Assembly: GCA_002425935.1 (NCBI GenBank)
Contig: DINE01000027.1
Location: forward strand, 142,056-164,639
DNA from: Bacteroidales bacterium UBA5548
GTDB lineage: Bacteria > Bacteroidota > Bacteroidia > Bacteroidales > UBA932
Length of the DNA stretch: 22,584 bases
Direction: 5' to 3'
Below, one piece after another: positions 7,026 through 14,226 of this stretch (position 1 is its first letter; each line of letters begins with the position of its first letter). The notes beneath the pieces are model-generated. The model saw nothing but the letters and a program-made list of their open reading frames with translations, did not search any database and was not told the origin of the DNA. The position numbers and the translations under genes are program-made.

Positions 7026-9869
7026 TTAAATTTCAGGTTCGAAAACAAATGTCATACGGTTTCCAGTAGTGAAAATCGATTTTGCAAATTTCTGAATTTC
7101 GGCAGCATCCATTTTGTCAAGCAGCTTCTTTGCCGGAGTTGAAATATCAGGCATTTGCCTTATAGCATCTGAGATAACAGATAACCAAGCCGGCTCTTCA
7201 AGCTGGTCTTTGTAAACCTTCTCCAGATAAAGCTTTATCTCTTTCATCTCTTTCTCAGTAGGGCCGGAAGCCACAAGTTTATCAATTTCCAGCTGAACAA
7301 TTTCCAGTAGTTCATCTACCAGAGCAGGATCTGTGTCAAATTCAATAGTAAACCCGGCGCTGTTTTCAGGTAGCCTGACAATGTCGCCGCTTACCCCAAC
7401 ATGGTAAGTTCCGCCCTTCTCCTCACGGATTGATTTCATATATCTGTCTCTCAGGATATATGTTATAAATTTAGACATCAGGCTGTTTTCGGGAGTGTAG
7501 CTTGCTTTACCGCTGTAAATTCTGGTTACACTCGCCTTTGAGCTAAGCATATTTTTGGCCTTATACCTTAGAGAAACCTCACCTTCGCGAAATCTCGGCT
7601 CTTTATATTTTGGTGCAGGAGCTTTGAATTTTTCACCTTTAAGAGAAGCAAGGTACTTTTCGATATATACCTTACCTTTTGACGCCTCAAGAGGACCGGT
7701 AAAGACAAAAGTATATCCGTCAGGGCTTCCAAAGTGTTTCATGTATAAATCAGTCAGCTTTTCGGTTGTAAGTGAGTTCACAAACTCTTCGGTGAACTGC
7801 ACTGACATTGGACTAAAACTGTTTTTTAACTTACTCACAGAGTCTCTGAATCTGTTAACCTCGCCCTGATCTGTGCGGATTGTTTTAAGCATCTGGTTTT
7901 TTGTATTATTAAGATCACTTTCAGAAACTGATACAGATGTGAAATACATATGAAGCAGGCTGAAGAAATCTTCGGCTCCTTTCATTTCAAAAGATCCCGA
8001 AAATTCATTGTGTCTGTACGAAACAGATGGCTTTACAAGAATACCTTTAGAAGAGGACCATTTGGCAAGTTCATTTCTGTTAAACCCGTTAACCTGATAG
8101 TTAACCAGAAATCTATCCATAACTCTTAAAATGGCAGGGTCGTCAGGACGGGAGTAACCGCCGGGACGGAATGCTCTCATTCTGATGCTCTTATCTTTTG
8201 CGTACTCCTCTTTCCAGATTACCTTTGCTCCGTTCTCAAGTGTCCACTCGACTGTTGAGTCAAGGCTTTTATCGTATTTGATATTCAAATCTTTTGAAGT
8301 AAGAGCTCTCTCTTTTAAAATTTTGCCCGGTGCAGGCAGATTCTTGAGAACCATCTCTTTGTCTGTTACGGGAACAAATTTGTCGATAGAGGTGCCTCTG
8401 ATTTCGTCAAGAAGTGCCAGTACCTGATCTTCCGAAGGCAGGAACTCTCTGACGCTTTCCGGAACTGAGAATATAATAACCCTGTTTTCAGGGTTGAGAA
8501 TACGGTCAAGATATCCGTTAACATCATCGAGAGAGATCTTCTCTATCAACTCTTTTGAAAGCTTGTAGTTTGCATCAATATCGAGCAAAGGATACTCTCT
8601 TGTAAAGTGATCTACTGCAAATGAGACATAGTCTGAATTCTTCAGGTTTTTTATCCTGTTATAATTTACGTCAAGCTGCCTCTTTACCCTTTGCAGAGCA
8701 GGCACAAACTCTTCTGTATCAAAACCGTGCTGACGTGCTCTCTCTACCTCTGTAAATATTCCTTTAAGGGCGTTGTATGTGCTCTTGTTGTTAATAGGAA
8801 GCGCAGTTATGGTAAATGTACCTGAAGCATAACTAATGTTACCATAGACAGGTACCAGCGCACGGAATAGTGAATCGGTGCCCTCTCCTGCCACCTGAGC
8901 TCTAACCCTGAACATATCAAGAAACAGTGCTTTAACAAGTTCGTCATACTGAGCCTTGTATGTATATCTTTCAGCAGGTGAAAGATGCGGTATCTTGATA
9001 GTCATTCTAACCGAAAGAGCTTTTGATTCAGGGTCGGTGTGGTATCCTATTATCGGTTTTTTATTGTCAGGTACTGAGTAGGTCTCTCTTACAGCTCCGT
9101 TCTCCACAGTCGGAATAGGGGAGAAGCGCTCAACGATTCTCTTTTCAATATCATCGACATCGATATCTCCTACAACTACAACGGCCTGCAGATCTGGTCT
9201 GTACCACTTGTGGTAGTAGTCGATAAGTGTTTGGCGAGAGAATGTGTTGATAATTTCGGGTAATCCGATTACATCTCTTTGTGCAAACCTGGAGCCGGAC
9301 TGCTCAAATCTCATTATCGCCTTCATCATTCGGGTCCTTGAATCGTCGCCTCTGCGCCACTCTTCTCTTACAACACCTCTTTCAGCCTCAATCTCTTCCG
9401 GCTCGCATGAGATGTAGTGTGACCAGTCGTGAAGCGCAAGCAGGGCCGAATCTATTACAACAGACCTGTCAACAGGAACTGCCGAAATATTGTAAACAGT
9501 CCTCTCCATTGATGTGTAAGCATTAATGTTGGCTCCGAATTTCACTCCGATACTCCCGAAGTACTCAAGCAGCTTTTTATCGGGAAAGTGTTTGGTGCCA
9601 TTAAAGGCCATATGCTCCAAAAAGTGAGCAAGCCCTCGCTGATTATCATTCTCCTGAAGCGAACCTACATTGTGTACAATGAAAAATTCGGCTCTGCCTT
9701 TTGGATTTTGAGCTTTACGTATATAGTATGTCATTCCGTTTTCCAGCCTTCCTGTACGGAAGTTGAGGTCAAGCGGAAGTTTCTCATTCAGATTAATAGT
9801 CTGAGAGAATCCCGTGGCAGCAACAATTGTTGCTGCCATGAGAATTAAATATCTCTTAATTGTCTTCAT
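7026..9869 (-). CDS. Secreted M16 (pitrilysin/insulinase) zinc metallopeptidase
   Basis: The 947-residue protein has a signal peptide (cleavage probably after FSQ, about residue 23) and two M16 halves. The N-terminal half has the inverted zinc motif HFLEH at 82-86 (His82, Glu85, His86) and, 81 residues after His82, Glu163 in EEIEAERGVV, which is the expected third zinc ligand. The C-terminal half lacks the zinc motif but keeps the family's IREEKGGTYHV block at 814-824, which helps hold the peptide. The whole resembles the long two-half Bacteroidota and PqqL-like members. It should degrade oligopeptides in the periplasm. It starts nine bases after the stop of the S46 peptidase gene, so both are on one transcript, and a strong hairpin ends the transcript just behind it. 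Confidence 0.95.
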   Translation of the reverse strand: MKTIKRYLILMAATIVAATGFSQTINLNEKLPLDLNFRTGRLENGMTYYIRKAQNPKGRAEFFIVHNVGSLQENDNQRGLAHFLEHMAFNGTKHFPDKKLLEYFGSIGVKFGANINAYTSMERTVYNISAVPVDRSVVIDSALLALHDWSHYISCEPEEIEAERGVVREEWRRGDDSRTRMMKAIMRFEQSGSRFAQRDVIGLPEIINTFSRQTLIDYYHKWYRPDLQAVVVVGDIDVDDIEKRIVERFSPIPTVENGAVRETYSVPDNKKPIIGYHTDPESKALSVRMTIKIPHLSPAERYTYKAQYDELVKALFLDMFRVRAQVAGEGTDSLFRALVPVYGNISYASGTFTITALPINNKSTYNALKGIFTEVERARQHGFDTEEFVPALQRVKRQLDVNYNRIKNLKNSDYVSFAVDHFTREYPLLDIDANYKLSKELIEKISLDDVNGYLDRILNPENRVIIFSVPESVREFLPSEDQVLALLDEIRGTSIDKFVPVTDKEMVLKNLPAPGKILKERALTSKDLNIKYDKSLDSTVEWTLENGAKVIWKEEYAKDKSIRMRAFRPGGYSRPDDPAILRVMDRFLVNYQVNGFNRNELAKWSSSKGILVKPSVSYRHNEFSGSFEMKGAEDFFSLLHMYFTSVSVSESDLNNTKNQMLKTIRTDQGEVNRFRDSVSKLKNSFSPMSVQFTEEFVNSLTTEKLTDLYMKHFGSPDGYTFVFTGPLEASKGKVYIEKYLASLKGEKFKAPAPKYKEPRFREGEVSLRYKAKNMLSSKASVTRIYSGKASYTPENSLMSKFITYILRDRYMKSIREEKGGTYHVGVSGDIVRLPENSAGFTIEFDTDPALVDELLEIVQLEIDKLVASGPTEKEMKEIKLYLEKVYKDQLEEPAWLSVISDAIRQMPDISTPAKKLLDKMDAAEIQKFAKSIFTTGNRMTFVFEPEI

Positions 9870-9878
9870 CAGATAGTA

Positions 9879-12047
9879 TTATTTTGCTGAGAACTGCATC
9901 TCGTTAATCAGATGGGTTGCTTTTGCGTATTTCTCGATTACCCAGAGTACGTATCTGATATCCACATTAACACATTTGTTCATCTCGGGGTGGAAGTAAG
10001 CATCGCCTGCAAGCGACTCTTTGTTTCCGTCAAATGCGAGTCCGATAAGTTCTCCTTTAGCGTTAAGCACCGGACTTCCTGAGTTACCACCTGTAATATC
10101 GTTGTTAGAGAGGAAGTTTACATACATTTTGCCCTTATCGCCCCACTTACCCCAGTCACCTGCTTTAAGAAGTGCCATAACCTCCGGCTTGATGTTAAAC
10201 TCGTAGCTTTCTGGATTGTACTTGTCAAAAAAGCCCTGAGTAGTGCTCTGTGCCGAGTAGTGGATTCCGTCAGAAGGGCTGATAGGGCCTACTGTTCCGT
10301 AGGTAAGCCTCATAGTGGAATTAGCATCAGGATACTGAACTCTTCCTTTTTCCATGTTCATCTGGTACATCGCTCTTGTGTACTGGGCTTCAAGGCTCAT
10401 TATGTCGTCTCCGCCCATCATCTCGCTCTCTTCCTGATTGAATTCGGTAATTCTGGCCGATCGTGTTAGGAGTGGAAGCGGGTCATCAATAAATAGTGAA
10501 AGAGGTTGGTCCTTTTTGACTGCTTCACGGAATTTGTCAGGGTTGAGCAGTATTGAGTTTGCAAATACATATTCGGTTATCTCCTGGGCACTTCCGTTAA
10601 ATTTGTCAAACATCATTGTCAGGTTCTCTCCCCAATACTCTCTGGAAACATTCGCAAAGAACTCTCTCAGCTGGTATTTCATCAGCTCTTTCTCTACCTC
10701 CAGAACAGAGGCTTCATAACCCCTTTCGATATTGTTAACGAGGGTGCGGTGGTGAGGTGAACCAACTTTAAGTGTGTCAATTTTTTCTCTCTCCTGTGCA
10801 TTTCTTAGTGAGTTGGTACGGTTACCAAGATACACAAAACCTTGTCCGGATACCAGTGTCTCCCTGAAGTACTGTTTCTGGCGTGTAAGATCCTCTCTGC
10901 TTTTATAGTTCTCTTCCAGTTTTTTTAGAAGATCACCCCATTTTGCCTTTCTCTCAGGTGAGGCGTCAATCCAGGCCTGCAGCTCTTTCTCCTTCTCCCT
11001 GTTGATGTCAACAACTCCAAATCGCCTGAAATTGTAAACCTCTCCGGCTTGGTACTCCTGAACATTGCTGTTGTTAAAGTAGTGGTCTGCGTAAATAAGC
11101 CGGGTTTTAGGATCCTGTTCCATGAAGTTATTCATGATACGCAACTTGTTCTCTTTTAGCTTTACTGATACGGGATTTGATACCTTCTCTTTTTCGTAAA
11201 CTCCAAAAGATGAGTTGTACCTGTTGGTTCTTCCGGGAAATCCGATCACCATTGAAAAATCACCATCTTTAACCCCTTTTGTGGAAATCTGGAGTATCTT
11301 CTTAGGTTTGAGCGGAACATTGTTTGCTGAATAGGCAGCAGGTTTTCCGTTTGCATCAGCATAAACTCTGTATAAAGCAAAGTCGCCTTTGTGCTGAGGC
11401 CACTCCCAGTTATCGGTGTCGCCACCGTAAGCAGCAATTGACACCGGAGGGGCGCCAACAAGACGGATGTCTGTGTACACTTCGTAATAGAAGATATAGT
11501 ATTTAGATCCTCTCCACATCGACATCAGCATCGTCTCCATTCCGCTTCTTGAGTTATGTCTTCTCTCCAGAACCGAAGATATTCGTCTCATTCCGGCGCC
11601 CTGTCCAATTGCTCTCATTGAGTCTGCAACAGCTTTAACCTCATCGGTTGCATCAATAACTTTACGGAGAAAGAATACAGATTTTCCCTTAATGTGTTTT
11701 TCTTCTGTGCGGTTCATAGCCCAGAAGCCATCCTCAAGATAGTTTTTGTCCGGGGTGCTCAGAGAGTGAATATCTCCGTACGCACAGTGGTGGTTGGTAA
11801 TAAGAAGACCTTCGTTTGAAATCATGCTGCCCGTACAGCCGAAATCCAGTTCTACTACTGCGTCACTGATTGTGGCGGCATTTTCGTCGTATATTAATTT
11901 GGGGTCAATTTTAAGACCCGCCTCTTTCATCTTGTTAGCAAGATTTTTTTCAAGGAGATTTATAAGCCACATCCCCTCATCGGCTACCGATATTTTGAAT
12001 ACCGAGAGCATGATGAGAAGTGCAACAGTTTTTGAAAAGTATTTCAT
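9879..12047 (-). CDS. S46 dipeptidyl-peptidase, DPP7-like (first copy)
   Basis: This secreted serine peptidase of 722 residues removes dipeptides from peptide N-termini. The signal peptide ends near Ala22, giving a mature start DEGMWL. The chymotrypsin-like triad is His87 in TNHHC, Asp222 in HKGDFALYR, and Ser656 in GGNSGSP. The DNW motif at 212-214 fits the substrate N-terminus pocket of the family. The residue 18 after the catalytic serine, which sets the P1 preference in S46, is Gly674, as in DPP7 and DAP BII and unlike the Arg of DPP11. I therefore infer a preference for hydrophobic P1 rather than Asp or Glu. It sits between the polyferredoxin (45 bp upstream) and the M16 gene (9 bp downstream), all on the minus strand. 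A second S46 gene lies at 14227-16398. Confidence 0.95.
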   Translation of the reverse strand: MKYFSKTVALLIMLSVFKISVADEGMWLINLLEKNLANKMKEAGLKIDPKLIYDENAATISDAVVELDFGCTGSMISNEGLLITNHHCAYGDIHSLSTPDKNYLEDGFWAMNRTEEKHIKGKSVFFLRKVIDATDEVKAVADSMRAIGQGAGMRRISSVLERRHNSRSGMETMLMSMWRGSKYYIFYYEVYTDIRLVGAPPVSIAAYGGDTDNWEWPQHKGDFALYRVYADANGKPAAYSANNVPLKPKKILQISTKGVKDGDFSMVIGFPGRTNRYNSSFGVYEKEKVSNPVSVKLKENKLRIMNNFMEQDPKTRLIYADHYFNNSNVQEYQAGEVYNFRRFGVVDINREKEKELQAWIDASPERKAKWGDLLKKLEENYKSREDLTRQKQYFRETLVSGQGFVYLGNRTNSLRNAQEREKIDTLKVGSPHHRTLVNNIERGYEASVLEVEKELMKYQLREFFANVSREYWGENLTMMFDKFNGSAQEITEYVFANSILLNPDKFREAVKKDQPLSLFIDDPLPLLTRSARITEFNQEESEMMGGDDIMSLEAQYTRAMYQMNMEKGRVQYPDANSTMRLTYGTVGPISPSDGIHYSAQSTTQGFFDKYNPESYEFNIKPEVMALLKAGDWGKWGDKGKMYVNFLSNNDITGGNSGSPVLNAKGELIGLAFDGNKESLAGDAYFHPEMNKCVNVDIRYVLWVIEKYAKATHLINEMQFSAK

Positions 12048-12072
12048 AACTGTTTAAAAATATGTAAATGAT

Positions 12073-12084
12073 TCAGTTAACTGA
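12073..12084. repeat. 12-bp perfect palindrome between polyferredoxin and S46 genes
   Basis: TCAGTTAACTGA reads the same on both strands with no loop. It lies 8 bases past the polyferredoxin stop and 25 bases before the S46 start. It could be a protein-binding site or chance in a short AT-rich gap. It is too short and too uninterrupted to be a terminator. Confidence 0.35.
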
Positions 12085-12092
12085 GGCAGCGA

Positions 12093-14033
12093 TTATTTTG
12101 TCGCACCCTTTTCGGTAAATGAGAATTTAGGATCAACCTCTTCCAAAATTCCATCTTTGTTTTTGATAGTCCACTTGCTTCTGTTTAGTGCCTCCCAAAT
12201 AAGATCGTCATTAAGGGCATCTTTTGAGTAGGTAATTCTGAAGCAATATTCGTCATTATCGTTTACCAGAGTCTCAATTGAGATAAAGCCCGGGATTTGC
12301 GATAGATGATTAGATAGGAACGGTAGATTTCTTGTAATAAGTGGTTTGTCAAGGTCCGGATAAACAAGTTCGTAAACAGCTTCGTTTCTGCCTGCCCACT
12401 CCTCCTGATTGCTCTTGAACTGAACAGCGAAGGTTGTGAACTGGCGTACAAGGAACTCTCTTCTTGAAATCGTATCCACAACATCTGACATGCCAATATA
12501 TTCAAAGTCAACTTTTACAATATTGGTTCCTCCTCCGTGAACAAGCATCTCAAGCTCTTTCATCTCGACCATCTTTTCGAAGAACTTTTCATCAACAGGT
12601 TCATCAAGATCCATATAGAGTCTTACTGTAAGTGGACATGAGTATTCGGTTTCAAGACCGTAGTATCCTTTTCCTGTATATCTGAACTGAAGTCCCAGAT
12701 AGTTAGGGTCCATTCTGTCATACATCTTCTCTGTATAGATTGTAACAACCTTGATGTTTTCTACATCTTTAGGAGGGGTTGCAATCTTGAATTTAGAAGG
12801 CACATAGATAAGTTCCCTTATTTTATCTTCGGTAACTTCAGATGGGTTGTAGTAGATATCTACATTTTTATGTTTTACAAAAGTTGCAACACCATAAACT
12901 CCCGGGATCTTCTTAAGAGTAGCAGCAAATGCCATAGAACTTCCATAACACTTTACTGAACGAAGGCCCTCAACTCTTACTTTTTCCAGCTGACCGTGAT
13001 TTGCCTCATCGCCCCATCTCTCATCAATAGTAGGAAGCTCCATTGTGCTACCCAGCCACAAAGCGAAGACGAAAAGAACAGCAGTCAGAACTGCAGGAAG
13101 CCAGCGGAAGCTCTTCTTACCACCAAAGGTGAGTGCATCCTGGTTGCAGCTTGCAATACACTCTCCGCAAAGGTTGCAATCTACATTCTTAACAGCACCA
13201 ACTTTGTCTACATTAATTCCGTAAGGACATTTTTTTGCACAAACTCCGCAATCGTTACACTTCTCTTCCGATCTTACAACTTTAAGAAGAGGAAATACTT
13301 TTACCTCCAGGTATAGTACCTCCCAGAGGTAACCGATAACAGATGCAGCAGCCAACAGATATACCCATGATACAGCCAGTCCTGCAATGTTTACAAGTGC
13401 AAAGACTCCTACAAGAACTGCAAAAGTAATCGCATATTTGAAAATGTTGCTCAATGCTCCCAGCGGGCAAAGGTATTTGCACCAGAACATTTTGATAAAG
13501 AAGTTTCCAAGAATAAAAACAGCAATTGCAATTATTGCCATCCACATAGTAAGTTCACCTTTGAATCCGGTAGCTACAGCGTAGTATGGGTCAAAATTTT
13601 TGCAAAATAACTCCGAACTTGTAACTGTTGTGTAGAAAATCCAGAAGAGGAGCACATACTTGAGTGCCCTTAGCAATTTGTCTGCTATTGAGCCGTAATT
13701 GATTACGATCTCTTTTACCTTTAGTTTTTTGCGTAATTTTGCTATTTGCTCAGTTGCCCATCCGAGAGGGCAGAGGTAGCCGCAAAAAAGCTTGCTGAAC
13801 AGTATAACACCAATTGCCAGAACAACTCCCATCATTATCTGTGTTGCAGTCATACTGCATGCCATAGAGCCGGCCACAAGATAGGTTGCAAATGTCTGGA
13901 TACCTCCGAATGGACAGTATGCCTCCGGATCGGCACTCTCATTTCCGAACATCTTCGTCAGGAAAATGATGATAGCCACTAGGGTTCCCCACTGTATTAA
14001 GTGGCGAAGCCAGTTTTTCTTCATGTTTTTCAT
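12093..14033 (-). CDS. Membrane polyferredoxin (NapH/CcoG-like) with HMA-like repeats
   Basis: The 646-residue protein begins with a NapH/NosR/CcoG-type membrane part (helices near 11-27, 63-83, 122-138, 162-183, 198-240 and 310-327). It has CPFGG at 40-44, CGYLCPLG at 84-91 and CKYLCPLG at 185-192. Two 4Fe-4S sites follow: Cys259/262/265/269 and Cys286/289/292/296, the latter with CN in place of the usual CP. This core would pass electrons across or along the inner membrane. After the last helix comes a heavy-metal-associated-like domain (353-417) whose metal motif is reduced to CYGS (only Cys362), a middle region (428-515), and a second unit (568-625) that resembles the first. The partner and substrate are unknown; copper or redox homeostasis is a guess from CcoG. 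It heads the operon with the S46 and M16 genes. A second possible start is Met4. Confidence 0.9.
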   Translation of the reverse strand: MKNMKKNWLRHLIQWGTLVAIIIFLTKMFGNESADPEAYCPFGGIQTFATYLVAGSMACSMTATQIMMGVVLAIGVILFSKLFCGYLCPLGWATEQIAKLRKKLKVKEIVINYGSIADKLLRALKYVLLFWIFYTTVTSSELFCKNFDPYYAVATGFKGELTMWMAIIAIAVFILGNFFIKMFWCKYLCPLGALSNIFKYAITFAVLVGVFALVNIAGLAVSWVYLLAAASVIGYLWEVLYLEVKVFPLLKVVRSEEKCNDCGVCAKKCPYGINVDKVGAVKNVDCNLCGECIASCNQDALTFGGKKSFRWLPAVLTAVLFVFALWLGSTMELPTIDERWGDEANHGQLEKVRVEGLRSVKCYGSSMAFAATLKKIPGVYGVATFVKHKNVDIYYNPSEVTEDKIRELIYVPSKFKIATPPKDVENIKVVTIYTEKMYDRMDPNYLGLQFRYTGKGYYGLETEYSCPLTVRLYMDLDEPVDEKFFEKMVEMKELEMLVHGGGTNIVKVDFEYIGMSDVVDTISRREFLVRQFTTFAVQFKSNQEEWAGRNEAVYELVYPDLDKPLITRNLPFLSNHLSQIPGFISIETLVNDNDEYCFRITYSKDALNDDLIWEALNRSKWTIKNKDGILEEVDPKFSFTEKGATK

Positions 14034-14069
14034 TTTGAACGGTTAAATTAAAATTTAAAGTAGTGTTCA

Positions 14070-14087
14070 CAAAAATAGTTAAATTTG
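14070..14087. promoter_or_regulatory. Possible divergent -7 elements
   Basis: The 193-base gap between the polyferredoxin and the second S46 gene holds two matches to the Bacteroidota -7 pattern TAnnTTTG: TATTTTTG on the minus strand (14070-14077) and TAAATTTG on the plus strand (14080-14087). The minus one would start transcription about 30 bases before the polyferredoxin ATG; the plus one would give a leader of roughly 130 bases for the S46 gene. I could not find a good -33 TTTG at the right spacing for either, and AT-rich DNA gives such matches by chance. Apart from this, the gap shows only AT-rich sequence. Confidence 0.3.
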
Positions 14088-14226
14088 CTTAAAATATAGT
14101 GTGAATAAGCTTTTTTTGCAATTGAAGCTGTAGTTTTGGTTCAAATAAAATTATATTTTTCACACATTACATATCATTTTATTACTTCTGAGTTCCATTT
14201 ATTAACTCATTATAAACTACTTTAAC

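Noticed and set aside
14130..14165. TTTG followed by TATATTTTTC as a plus-strand promoter for the second S46 gene
   Set aside because: The spacing of about 13-15 bases is too short for the Bacteroidota -33/-7 pair, and the -7 lacks its final G.
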